Source: Clostridia bacterium
GTDB lineage: Bacteria > Bacillota > Clostridia > Christensenellales > Aristaeellaceae
NCBI GenBank assembly: GCA_017502305.1
Contig: JAFVVG010000064.1
Span: forward strand, 1-44,850
Length of the DNA stretch: 44,850 bases
Direction: 5' to 3'
A program made the position numbers and the translations under genes. This document shows, piece after piece, positions 24,594 to 40,046 of the stretch. The notes beneath the pieces are model-generated. The model was given only the letters and a program-made list of their open reading frames with translations. It searched no databases and was not told the origin of the DNA. Within the stretch, counting starts at the first letter, position 1. Each line of letters starts with the position of its first letter.

Positions 24594-25352
24594 TTATTCC
24601 TCCTCATAGGTTGCAGCGGTGCTGCAATTGATTTCAAAATTGCCGGATACGCTGTTCATGCGGGCCTCCGGCGCGCCGTGCTGAATGGAAATGTTTCTTG
24701 TCAGCAGTCTGCCGCTGACGGAGCGCAGGGCCGCGTCGGCGCAGGTAACGGGGGTGAAGAGCCGCACATCGCCGGAAACGGAAACGCATTCCAGCTTATC
24801 AAAGGGGCGGCTCATATCCAGATCCGCCTGGCCGGAAACCGTGTTGATCCGGTAGGTATCGAAGCTGCAGCCGCGGGCGGTGATATCACCGGAAACCGTG
24901 CGCAGGCTGAGCTTCTCGCCGAAGATATCCTCGGCCTTCACAGTGCCGGAAACCGTGCGCAGGGCACAGGTCATGGTGGTCAGGCCGCCGGCGGCAAGAT
25001 CGCCGGTGATGGTATCCAGGGTGAAATCCGTGCCGGAAAGGCCGTGAACCGTCAGCGGGGCGGAAATGGTGCTCAGATCCACCGCGCCCTTCCAGGACCG
25101 GGGCAGGCGGATCATGATCTGAAGCCAGTGCTCAGCCCCAAGGTTTTTGAAATTGATGCCGCAATTGGGCTGTTCCACCGTGAGCCGGTTTTCCACGCAG
25201 GTGACGCGAAGATCCTTCACGTCATTTTCCGCGCCGGAAATGAACAGCTGGATCTGCTCCACATCCTCCACCACCACATCCAGGCTGGCCCATGCCAGGC
25301 GCGCGGAAAGCGTGTTTACCAGGATCGCGGGGAAGGTTTCGTTCCTGTTCAT
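24594..25352 (-). CDS. DUF4097 family beta-repeat protein
   Basis: 252 residues with no known function. After an N-terminal 60-residue segment it carries at least seven short beta-helix repeats marked by a Thr/Ser-Val-Ser-Gly or similar turn (TITGD, TVSGT, TVSGD, TVSGQ, SVSGD, SVSGR, SVSGN) spaced by about 20-25 residues, the hallmark of DUF4097 adhesin-like domains. Unlike most family members it has no signal peptide or membrane anchor, so it appears cytosolic. First gene of a transcript with ybaB and recR, its own promoter overlapping the end of parC. AGGAGG precedes the ATG. Confidence 0.87.
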   Translation of the reverse strand: MNRNETFPAILVNTLSARLAWASLDVVVEDVEQIQLFISGAENDVKDLRVTCVENRLTVEQPNCGINFKNLGAEHWLQIMIRLPRSWKGAVDLSTISAPLTVHGLSGTDFTLDTITGDLAAGGLTTMTCALRTVSGTVKAEDIFGEKLSLRTVSGDITARGCSFDTYRINTVSGQADLDMSRPFDKLECVSVSGDVRLFTPVTCADAALRSVSGRLLTRNISIQHGAPEARMNSVSGNFEINCSTAATYEEE

Positions 25353-25384
25353 GGGTTCACCTCCTGTGAAAATGGGATGTGATT

Positions 25385-25413
25385 ATGATACCACGATTTG
25401 CTCCGGCTTGCAA
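25385..25413 (-). promoter_or_regulatory. Promoter of the DUF4097-ybaB-recR transcript
   Basis: Minus strand: TTGCAA (25408-25413), 17-base spacer, TATCAT (25385-25390), in the 63-bp gap after parC. Confidence 0.65.
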
Positions 25414-25415
25414 GG

Positions 25416-27893
25416 TCAGCCCTGCACCTCTTCCACCGCCATCACGCCGGTGACCACGTCGTCCAAAATGGCCATGACGTAGGGCAGGCCGCGGTCGGTC
25501 TTGCCCTGGAGCATGATCTCGTCCTTCTTCAGGCGGGTAACGGGGGACTGGGCCTGGGTGATGAGCAGATCGCAGGGGTTTTCGCCGCACAGGTACAGGG
25601 CGGCGATGTAGCGGCCGTTGGAGCCGTTTTTGTTGAAGTAGAAGGATTTCACGCCCTTGCCGTTGCGGTTCTGGCGCTCGAAATCCATGGCAGGGATGCG
25701 CTTGCCGTAGCCACGCTCGCTGAGGAGCACCATCTGGTCCTTCTCGCCCAGCTGACCGGCCCAGAGGACCTCGTCGCCCTTTTCCACCTGCATGGCCTTC
25801 ACGCCGGCGGAAATGCGGCCCTGGGTGGGCACGGTGTCCAGGGCGAAGCGGATGCACATGCCGCTGCGGCTAATGAACAGCAAATCGTCCCTTGTAGCGG
25901 CGGGCATCACGCACAGGAGCTCATCGCCCGCGTTGATCTTGGTGGCGGCGAACTTCTTGGAGCGTACGTCGTAATCCTTGGCGGCGGTGCGCTTGATCAT
26001 GCCCTGTTTGGTGATGAACAGGAAATCAGGCTGCTTGGCCAGATCGCTCATGGGCATGCAGGTGATCAAAAGCGGTACTTCGCCGTCTTCCAGGCCCACC
26101 AGCACGCCGGAAAGCAGCTGGCCGCGGTCCTTGGGCTTGCACTCGGCCAGGGCGCCAACGCTCAGGGGATAGCAGTTGCCGTGGTTGGTGAAGAAGAGCA
26201 GCGTTTCGTCCGTCTTGGTGGTGAAGAGATACTGGGCTGCCTCCTTGGGGTCCTCCTCCCAGGTGGGCAGGGGATTCTTCTTGTAGAAGGCGGGGTACAT
26301 TCGCTTCAGGTAGCCGCTGTGGGTGAAGGCCACAACGGCCTCCTCCGGCACGGGGGTCTCGTCCAGGGTCTCAGCGGGGCTGGACTCGATGCCCTCGATG
26401 GCGGTGCGGCGCTCGTCGGCATACTCGTCGGCGATCTCCTGCAGCTCCTTGCGGATCACGTTGAGCAGCTTGCGCTCGCTGCCCAGGATGCCCTCCAGCT
26501 TGTCGATGAGCTTGAGCAAATCGGCATACTCCTTGCGAAGGGCTTCGATCTCCAGGTTGGTCAGGCGCTGCAGGCGCATGTCCAGGATAGCCTGGGCCTG
26601 CACTTCCGTCAGGTCGAAGCGCTCGATGAGCTTCTGCTTGGCTTCCTTGGGGGTTTTGCTGGAGCGGATCAGGGCGATGACCTCGTCCAGGTTATCCACG
26701 GCGATCATCAGGCCCTGCAGGATATGGGCCCGGGCCTTGGCCTGCTTGAGCTCATACTCCGTGCGGCGGGTGACCACGTCCTTCTGGTGGCGGATGAAGT
26801 GGCCGATCATGGTCTTCAGGCCCATCTGCACAGGCTTGCCCTGGGCGATGGCCACCATGTTCACGCCGAAGGTGACCTGCAGGTCGGAATACTTGAAGAG
26901 GTAGGCCAGCACCTTTTCGGCATTGGAATCGCGCTTGAGCTCGATGACCGCCCGCATGCCGGTGCGGTCGCTCTCGTCCCGGATATCGTAAATGCAGCCC
27001 AGGGCGGCCTTCTTTTCCTCGGAAAGCTTGAGGATCTTTTCCAGCATGGCGGCCTTGTTGACCTGATAGGGCACCTCGGTGATAACGATGAGCTTGCGGC
27101 CGGAGGCGCCGTCCTCGATGTGCACACGGGCCCGCAGGCTCAGCTTGGAGCGGCCGGTTTCGTAGCCGCGGCGGATCTCATCATTCTTCACCAGCACGCC
27201 GCCGGTGGGGAAGTCAGGGCCGGGGATGATCTCCATCAGCTCGTCCAGGGTGATATCGGGATTCTCGATCTGGGCGATGACGGCCCTGACGCTCTCCAAC
27301 AGGTTGTGGGGCGGGATGTTGGTGGCAAGGCCCACGGCGATGCCGCTGGCGCCGTTGACCAGCAGGTTGGGGAAGCGGGCCGGCAGCATGTCCGGCTCCT
27401 TTAAGGTATCGTCGAAGTTGAGGCGGAAGGGCACGGTGTCCTTCTCGATGTCGCGGAGCATCAGCATGGCCAGGGGAGCCATACGGGCCTCGGTGTAACG
27501 CATGGCGGCGGCGCTGTCGCCGTCGATGGAGCCGAAGTTGCCGTGGCCGTCCACCATGGGGCCGCGCATGGAGAAATCCTGGGCCATGCGCACCAGGGCA
27601 TCGTAGACGGAGGAATCGCCGTGAGGGTGATATTTACCCAGGCAGTCGCCCACGATACGTGCGCACTTGCGGTGGGGCTTATCGGGGGTAGTACCCAGCT
27701 CCATCATGGTATAGAGCACACGGCGCTGCACGGGCTTGAGGCCGTCTTCCACACGGGGGATGGCGCGCTCCATGATGACGTGCTCGGCATAGGGGATCAT
27801 GGAGGAGTGCATCACGTCCTCCACGGTGGTTTGCAGGATGCGGGAGGGATCGTCCTTGGGGATGGGCCGGGTATCGCTGCCTTTGCGTGCCAT
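25416..27893 (-). CDS. parC: Type IIA topoisomerase subunit A, topoisomerase IV type
   Basis: DNA-cleaving subunit of a type IIA topoisomerase, 825 residues. The catalytic tyrosine is Tyr 133 (MRYTEARM). The quinolone-binding stretch [19 protein letters not shown] keeps Ser 94 and Asp 98 (GyrA Ser83/Asp87 equivalents), so it looks drug-sensitive. The C-terminal half is a beta-pinwheel, but the first blade reads [19 protein letters not shown] where gyrases carry the GyrA box (QRRGGKG), so negative-supercoiling activity is not expected; I therefore prefer ParC over GyrA. A weak box-like RQNRNGKG occurs in a later blade. It follows parE by three bases. A second gyrase pair should exist elsewhere in the genome. 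Confidence 0.82.
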   Translation of the reverse strand: MARKGSDTRPIPKDDPSRILQTTVEDVMHSSMIPYAEHVIMERAIPRVEDGLKPVQRRVLYTMMELGTTPDKPHRKCARIVGDCLGKYHPHGDSSVYDALVRMAQDFSMRGPMVDGHGNFGSIDGDSAAAMRYTEARMAPLAMLMLRDIEKDTVPFRLNFDDTLKEPDMLPARFPNLLVNGASGIAVGLATNIPPHNLLESVRAVIAQIENPDITLDELMEIIPGPDFPTGGVLVKNDEIRRGYETGRSKLSLRARVHIEDGASGRKLIVITEVPYQVNKAAMLEKILKLSEEKKAALGCIYDIRDESDRTGMRAVIELKRDSNAEKVLAYLFKYSDLQVTFGVNMVAIAQGKPVQMGLKTMIGHFIRHQKDVVTRRTEYELKQAKARAHILQGLMIAVDNLDEVIALIRSSKTPKEAKQKLIERFDLTEVQAQAILDMRLQRLTNLEIEALRKEYADLLKLIDKLEGILGSERKLLNVIRKELQEIADEYADERRTAIEGIESSPAETLDETPVPEEAVVAFTHSGYLKRMYPAFYKKNPLPTWEEDPKEAAQYLFTTKTDETLLFFTNHGNCYPLSVGALAECKPKDRGQLLSGVLVGLEDGEVPLLITCMPMSDLAKQPDFLFITKQGMIKRTAAKDYDVRSKKFAATKINAGDELLCVMPAATRDDLLFISRSGMCIRFALDTVPTQGRISAGVKAMQVEKGDEVLWAGQLGEKDQMVLLSERGYGKRIPAMDFERQNRNGKGVKSFYFNKNGSNGRYIAALYLCGENPCDLLITQAQSPVTRLKKDEIMLQGKTDRGLPYVMAILDDVVTGVMAVEEVQG

Positions 27894-27896
27894 GGC

Positions 27897-29873
27897 TTAC
27901 TCCCTCCCTTCCGTGCCCTGGGGCATCTCAAAATTATCGGGCTTGTTGAAATCAGCGTGCTGGGTGATGTAGTCCCGGCGGGGCTCCACCTTATCGCCCA
28001 TGAGGATGGTGATGCGCTGGTCGGCCAGGGCGGCGTCCTCGATGGTGACCTGGATGAGCTTTCGCTGGCTGGGGTCCATGGTGGTTTCCCACAATTGCTC
28101 CGGGTTCATTTCGCCAAGGCCCTTGTAGCGCTGCAGGGTGTAGCCCTTGCCCATGGCCTTGGTGGCGGCGGCCAGCTCCTTATCGTCGTAGGCGTAGATG
28201 ATTTTCGAGCCCTTCTGCACCTTGTAAAGCGGCGGCATGCCGATGTACACATGCCCGGCGGTAATGAGCTCCTTCATGTAGCGGAAGAAGAAGGTCAGCA
28301 GAATGGCACGGATGTGGGCGCCGTCCTGGTCGGCATCGGAGAGGATGATGACCTTGTCGTACTTCAGATTCTGCAGGTTGAAGCCCTCGTCGATGGAGGT
28401 GCCCAGGGCAGTGATCATGGAACGGAACTCCTCGTTGGAAAGCACCTGGTCCAGGCGTTTCTTTTCGGCGTTGAGGGGCTTGCCGCGCAGGGGAAGGATG
28501 GCCTGGAAGCGGCGGTCGCGGCCTTGCTTGGCGGAGCCGCCTGCGGAATCGCCCTCCACGATGAACAGTTCGTTGTCCTCGGCCTTTCTGCCGGTGCAGG
28601 AGGCCAGCTTGCCCACCAGGGGCGCGGCTTCCAGCTGGTTGGCCTTGCGGGCGTTATCGCGGGTCTTACGGGCCGCCTCACGGACCTGGGCAGCCTTCAC
28701 GGCCTTCTGCACGATCTGTGTGGCGGTGTCCTGATTCTTGAGGTTCTCCAGCCAGTCCGTCAGCTGCTGGGCGATAATGGCCTCCACCGCGGGGCGAACC
28801 TCGCTGTTGCCCAGGCGGCCCTTGGTCTGGCCCTCGAACTGGGGATTCTTCACCATGGTGATCAGAACGCAGGTGAGGCCCTCGCGGAAGTCCTCGCCGG
28901 AGAGGTTGTTGTCCTTCTCCTTCAGGGCGCCGATCTTGCGGGCATAGTCGTTCATGGCCTTGGTGAAGGCGGCCTTGAAGCCGGTTTCGTGGCTGCCGCC
29001 CTCACCGGTGGGAATGTTGTTGACGTAGGAGAACATGCTCTCGGTGTAGCCATCGGTATACTGGATGGCCACACGGCAGATGGTGGTGTCCTTCTGGCCT
29101 TCCATGAAGATGGGCTCATCGTGGAGGGTGTTCTTTTCGCCGTTGAGGTACTTCACATAGTCGATGATGCCGCCCTCGTAGTGGAAAACACGCTGGCGCA
29201 GGGAGGAATCCTTGATGCGCTCATCGGTGAAGGTGATCTTGAGGCCGCGGTTCAGGTAAGCCAGCTCCTGCAGGCGGCGGGCTACCTGGTCGCCGTTGAA
29301 CTTCACGTCTTCAAAGATGGTATCGTCAGGCAGGAAGCGGATCAGGGAGCCCTTTTTGCGGGTGTTGCCCACCTGCTGCAGGGGAGCCTCCGGCACGCCG
29401 GCGGTAATCTTGCCGGTAACGGGGTCCGTTTCGGAAATGAAACGCATGCGGTGGTGGGCCCAATCGCGGTAGACGTCGATCTGCACCCACTTGGAAAGGG
29501 CATTCACCACAGCGGCGCCCACGCCGTGCAGGCCGCCGGAATAATTGTAGTTTTCGTTGTTGAACTTGCCGCCGGCGTGGAGCTTGGTATAGATCACCTC
29601 AACGCCGCTGATGCCCAGGGTAGGGTGAATGTCCACGGGCAGGCCGCGGCCGTTATCGAACACGGAGGCGGAGCCATCGTTGTGGAGGGTCACGTCCACC
29701 TGATCGGCAAAGCCGTTGGAGGCCTCGTCGATGGCGTTATCGACGATTTCCCACAAAAGGTGGTGCAGGCCGCGGCTGGAAGTGGTGCCAATGTACATGC
29801 CCGGGCGCATGCGAACGGCATCAAGGCCCTCCAGTACCTGAATATTGCCTGCGTTGTAGGTCTGCTGCGTCAT
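27897..29873 (-). CDS. parE: Type IIA topoisomerase subunit B, topoisomerase IV type
   Basis: ATPase subunit partner of the following parC gene, 658 residues. GHKL ATP-binding motifs: WEIVDNAIDEA, DNGRGLPVD and GGLHGVGAAVVNALS; transducer domain with the lysine-containing segment GQTKGRLGN; Toprim motifs VEGDSAGGSAKQGRDRR and SDADQDGAHI; C-terminal YKGLGEMNPEQLWETTM. The sequence alone does not separate GyrB from ParE cleanly; I call it ParE because its partner lacks the GyrA box and because the usual gyrB neighbours (dnaA, dnaN, recF) are absent. Own promoter; first gene of the pair. Confidence 0.82.
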   Translation of the reverse strand: MTQQTYNAGNIQVLEGLDAVRMRPGMYIGTTSSRGLHHLLWEIVDNAIDEASNGFADQVDVTLHNDGSASVFDNGRGLPVDIHPTLGISGVEVIYTKLHAGGKFNNENYNYSGGLHGVGAAVVNALSKWVQIDVYRDWAHHRMRFISETDPVTGKITAGVPEAPLQQVGNTRKKGSLIRFLPDDTIFEDVKFNGDQVARRLQELAYLNRGLKITFTDERIKDSSLRQRVFHYEGGIIDYVKYLNGEKNTLHDEPIFMEGQKDTTICRVAIQYTDGYTESMFSYVNNIPTGEGGSHETGFKAAFTKAMNDYARKIGALKEKDNNLSGEDFREGLTCVLITMVKNPQFEGQTKGRLGNSEVRPAVEAIIAQQLTDWLENLKNQDTATQIVQKAVKAAQVREAARKTRDNARKANQLEAAPLVGKLASCTGRKAEDNELFIVEGDSAGGSAKQGRDRRFQAILPLRGKPLNAEKKRLDQVLSNEEFRSMITALGTSIDEGFNLQNLKYDKVIILSDADQDGAHIRAILLTFFFRYMKELITAGHVYIGMPPLYKVQKGSKIIYAYDDKELAAATKAMGKGYTLQRYKGLGEMNPEQLWETTMDPSQRKLIQVTIEDAALADQRITILMGDKVEPRRDYITQHADFNKPDNFEMPQGTEGRE

Positions 29874-29922
29874 GGTTGCAACTCCTTATTTCAAGCCAAT
29901 TTGGCATAAACATCCACTAAAT

Positions 29923-29951
29923 ATTGTACCACAAAACTTTCGGAAACACAA
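29923..29951 (-). promoter_or_regulatory. Promoter of parE-parC
   Basis: Minus strand: TTGTGT (29946-29951), 17-base spacer, TACAAT (29923-29928). Leader of about 45 bases with AAGGAG ahead of the ATG at 29873. Confidence 0.65.
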
Positions 29952-29984
29952 GAAAAAAAGCAAATATCCGTTCGCAAAGCAAAG

Positions 29985-30007
29985 AAAAAAGTGGCGATGC
30001 GCCACTT
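29985..30007 (-). terminator. Intrinsic terminator after shikimate kinase gene
   Basis: Minus strand: 8-bp stem (AAGTGGCG 29989-29996 with CGCCACTT 30000-30007), three-base loop and a run of U. Confidence 0.8.
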
Positions 30008-30025
30008 CACATGGGGGGAAACAGA

Positions 30026-30523
30026 TCAGTTCAGGTTCAGCTTTGCTCGGATCTCCGCCACCACTTCCCGCAGGCGCAGGCCATCGCAGGGGATGGTCAC
30101 GTCGGCCCACTTCTCGTAGAGGGGCGTGCGTTCGTCGTAGAGATCCCGCAGGGTTTGACCGGGCTTCATGGAAACGCCGCGGGCATGGAGATCACCCAGG
30201 CGCTCCTCGATCTGCTCATATTCCAGGCGGATATACACCACCGTGCCGATGGCGCGCAGGTGTTCCATGGCTTCCGTCCCATAGATGGCGCTGCCGCCGG
30301 TGGCGATAACGTGGTTATCCGTGTCAATGGAGGAAAGAACCTCGTTTTCCAGGACGCGGAAGCCCTCATCACCCAGCTGTTCAATGATCTGGTGCAACCG
30401 CATGTTGCGGCTGCGCTGGATGATCAGGTCAGTATCAACAAAGTCCATGCCCAGGGCCTTGGCCAGCACCACGCCTACGGTGGATTTGCCGCAGCCGGGC
30501 ATGCCGATAAGAATGATGTTCAT
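30026..30523 (-). CDS. aroK: Shikimate kinase
   Basis: Phosphorylates shikimate at the 3-hydroxyl with ATP. 165 residues from ATG 30523 (MNIILIGMPGCGKSTVG, whose P-loop is GMPGCGKST at residues 7-15); the longer frame to 30622 is only a shadow of the upstream gene. Other motifs: DTD (substrate Asp), EGFRVLENEVL with the shikimate-binding arginine, ATGGSAIY where most homologues have GGG, and the C-terminal RTPLYEKWAD. It lies 16 bases after a GNAT gene and ends at a terminator. The remaining aro genes aroE and aroQ are about 10 kb away. Confidence 0.93.
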   Translation of the reverse strand: MNIILIGMPGCGKSTVGVVLAKALGMDFVDTDLIIQRSRNMRLHQIIEQLGDEGFRVLENEVLSSIDTDNHVIATGGSAIYGTEAMEHLRAIGTVVYIRLEYEQIEERLGDLHARGVSMKPGQTLRDLYDERTPLYEKWADVTIPCDGLRLREVVAEIRAKLNLN

Positions 30524-30539
30524 GTGAATCTCCTGTATC

Positions 30540-31058
30540 TCAAAGCGTTTTCCAGTAGCGGCGGGTGGTGATGGCGCAGCCGTCGATGACCTGGTTAAGC
30601 TTGTCATCCAGCACAAAGCCATTCTTCTCCATCACCCGGGCGGAACCTGTGTTGTCGTCGTCGCAAGTGATGAGGCAGCGGTCAATGCCCAGTGCCTTTG
30701 CGTGTGGCAGGGCCAGGGACAGCATCAGCGATCCGTAGCCCTTGTTCCATTCGCCCAGGCGGATGCAATAGCCGATGTGCCCACCATAGCGCAGCAGGCT
30801 CTCGGTCAGTTCATGGCGGATGTCGATCTGCCCAAGAAAGCGATGCGCCTGGTCATCCACCAGCCAGTAGGTGGTGGAGCCCACATACCCTTCGGGCAGA
30901 TGAACGGCATGGCGGTAATCCTCAAACCTGGCCAGCAGATCAGCACCATGGGGATCACACAGCGGATTCCCTGCCCGGCGGGGATAGTGCTGATATTCGT
31001 CAAAGGCCTCCGCATAGGAGACGAGGTAATCTTCGCGAGGAAGGATCAGCTTGATCAT
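30540..31058 (-). CDS. GNAT N-acetyltransferase
   Basis: 172 residues. The start at 31058 (MIKLILPREDY) is five bases behind AGGAGG. Central features of the GNAT fold: FLGQIDIRHEL, HIGYCIRLGEWNKGYGSLML where the K-G-Y-G loop binds acetyl-CoA, and NTGSARVMEKNGFVLD. The general form (RYGGHIGYCIRLGEWNKGYG) matches a widespread clostridial small-molecule or antibiotic acetyltransferase group; no substrate can be named. Cotranscribed with aroK just downstream. The upstream gap to rpoC contains palindromic repeats. Confidence 0.88.
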   Translation of the reverse strand: MIKLILPREDYLVSYAEAFDEYQHYPRRAGNPLCDPHGADLLARFEDYRHAVHLPEGYVGSTTYWLVDDQAHRFLGQIDIRHELTESLLRYGGHIGYCIRLGEWNKGYGSLMLSLALPHAKALGIDRCLITCDDDNTGSARVMEKNGFVLDDKLNQVIDGCAITTRRYWKTL

Positions 31059-31096
31059 AGGAACCTCCTGTAACAATGCGGGTATGTGGCAGGCGA

Positions 31097-31302
31097 GCGA
31101 ACGCAGTTCGCCCCTACAATTGCGCAACTAAGCAACTCTCCCGCGTCGCGGAGCGCCCGTTGCGCTCCGTGCCCCCCGCAAAGGGAAAAACCCACCCGAC
31201 TCAACGCCGAATGGGTTTCGAAAGGGTCGAAGACCCCTCGCAGGATTCCAAAGGGCAGGGCCCTTTGGCCGGGGAGTCCAGAGGGGACGGCGTCCCCTCT
31301 GG
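31097..31302. repeat. Cluster of palindromic intergenic elements downstream of rpoC
   Basis: The 244-bp gap holds at least six perfect or near-perfect inverted repeats in a row: GCGAAC/GTTCGC (31097-31111), CGGAGCGC/GCGCTCCG (31149-31169), AAACCCA/TGGGTTT (31188-31218), GGGTC/GACCC (31224-31236), CCAAAGGGC/GCCCTTTGG (31248-31268) and CCAGAGGGGAC/GTCCCCTCTGG (31278-31302). The last touches the rpoC stop codon. The text of the units looks like the REP-like elements seen scattered in gut Clostridia; copy number elsewhere in this genome cannot be seen here. Confidence 0.7.
31186..31218 (-). terminator. Likely terminator of the rpoB-rpoC transcript
   Basis: Minus strand: AAACCCA and TGGGTTT (31188-31194 and 31212-31218) enclose 17 bases, and five U follow (31186-31190). 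It is the only one of the palindromes with a U tract. Confidence 0.55.
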
Positions 31303-34983
<3,681 letters not shown>

Positions 34984-35001
34984 AAGGGTCCACTCCCTTC
35001 A

Positions 35002-35064
35002 GCGGCCCGTGGCCGCGGCCATATCTGCCGGGGCGGACGCGTATTTCAGCGCCCGCTTGCCGGC
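35002..35064 (-). other. Structured rpoB-rpoC spacer with two hairpins
   Basis: GCGGCC and GGCCGC (35002-35007, 35011-35016) form a tight hairpin that ends four bases before the AGGGAG of rpoC; a longer imperfect hairpin spans 35027-35064. No U tract, so not a terminator. May tune rpoC translation from its TTG start. Confidence 0.45.
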
Positions 35065-35088
35065 TAAACAGTCATTTGACTGGTGCAA

Positions 35089-38919
<3,831 letters not shown>

Positions 38920-38986
38920 AGAAAGCCATCACCCCTTACATCGTCCGACCAGCATCGTTTATATTACCCGTCGCTGAAAATTTTGC

Positions 38987-39026
38987 TTGCGTCTTTCTTC
39001 ATTATAATGTACAATGACAGACGCAA
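38987..39026 (-). promoter_or_regulatory. Inverted repeat in rpoB leader
   Basis: TTGCGTCT (38987-38994) and AGACGCAA (39019-39026) are perfect complements around 24 AT-rich bases that contain a TATAAT on the minus strand. Transcribed as part of the roughly 140-base rpoB leader, or acting as a regulator site for a second start. Confidence 0.4.
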
Positions 39027-39068
39027 CGAAATTGGCAGCAGTACATAAAGATACTGATACAATTCTAT

Positions 39069-39097
39069 ATTCTATCAATTGTCAAGAGAAAAGTCAA
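39069..39097 (-). promoter_or_regulatory. Main promoter of rpoB-rpoC
   Basis: Minus strand: TTGACT (39092-39097), 17-base spacer, TAGAAT (39069-39074). A second TTGACA (39080-39085) lies inside the spacer and could serve an overlapping promoter with a poor -10. The leader to the rpoB ATG is about 140 bases. Confidence 0.65.
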
Positions 39098-39149
39098 TGC
39101 CTTTGCGAGGATTTATGGAAAATATTTTTTGTTGTATGGAGGGGCGGCA

Positions 39150-40046
39150 ATGAAGAAAAACGCATTGCTGTGGCTGGCGGTGATCCTGCTTGCGTGGGGC
39201 TGTGCCCTGGCTGAAACGCCGGCGGTGGTGGACAGGATCAACACGCCGGGAGAGCACGCTGACTTTGCCTTCGCCGAGGGTGTACCCCTGCTGGAAATGT
39301 ACTTTGCCCCGGTTTTCGACGCTGACGCCGCTCTGCTGCGCTGCGGCGGCGAGACGATCATGATCGACTGCGGCTCCAAGGTGATGACCAAGCGCACCAT
39401 CGGCATGCTGAAGCAGCTGGGGGTGACGGAGATCGATGCCATCATCAATACGCACCCCCATTACGATCACCTGCAGGGTCTGGAGCAGATCGCCCAGGCG
39501 GTAAAAGTCAAGGAGCTGCGCCTGTGCTTCCCCCTGACGGAAACGGAGCAGGCACAGCTGACGGCGGACTATTGCGCCGCCAGCGGCATTCCAATTACCT
39601 ACTATGAAGACGGTGCGCAATGGAAGCTGGGGGAAGCCACCATTGACGTGTGGCTCAGGGGTGACGCTGAATGGGATCTCAACGACCGCTCGGCGGTGAT
39701 GCGGGTGCAGTACGGCAGCCGCACGGCGCTGTTCACGGCGGACGCGGAGCATGAGCTGCAGAAGCGGCTGGTGGAAAGCGTGCCCGCGGAGCTGCTGGAC
39801 GTGGACATTCTGAAATATCCCCACCACGGCATTCAGGTGCTGAACGCGGACTTCCGGGAGGCGGTGTCGCCGGCGTTTGCGGTGATCACCAACCAGGATT
39901 ATGAACGCATGACCAACACCAAGCTGCGGCTCAGGCAAAACAAAATCCCCTTCGCGTTCACGCTGAAGGGGCCGGTGGCGGTTTGTACCGATGGGGAAAC
40001 CTGGCTGGTGGAGCGGCTGCCCATTGATCCAACCACCATCAACTGA
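39150..40046 (+). CDS. Exported metallo-beta-lactamase-fold hydrolase, ComEC-domain-like
   Basis: 298 residues. A signal peptide MKKNALLWLAVILLAWGCALA is present; the cysteine before Ala-Leu-Ala does not sit in a good lipobox, so ordinary cleavage after ALA is more likely. The metal motif HPHYDH spans residues 102-107 (THPHYDHLQGL), and a later PHHGI supplies further ligands. The whole resembles the stand-alone extracellular MBL domains related to the C-terminal part of ComEC, which may be nucleases; substrate unproven. The start at 39150 follows GGAGG; an upstream in-frame TTG at 39129 has no such site. Convergent with the SpoIID-like gene with no gap. Confidence 0.85.
   Translation: MKKNALLWLAVILLAWGCALAETPAVVDRINTPGEHADFAFAEGVPLLEMYFAPVFDADAALLRCGGETIMIDCGSKVMTKRTIGMLKQLGVTEIDAIINTHPHYDHLQGLEQIAQAVKVKELRLCFPLTETEQAQLTADYCAASGIPITYYEDGAQWKLGEATIDVWLRGDAEWDLNDRSAVMRVQYGSRTALFTADAEHELQKRLVESVPAELLDVDILKYPHHGIQVLNADFREAVSPAFAVITNQDYERMTNTKLRLRQNKIPFAFTLKGPVAVCTDGETWLVERLPIDPTTIN

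Noticed and set aside
31097..31302. Possible CRISPR array
   Set aside because: The repeats are different palindromes without a constant repeat unit or regular spacers, and no cas gene is present.
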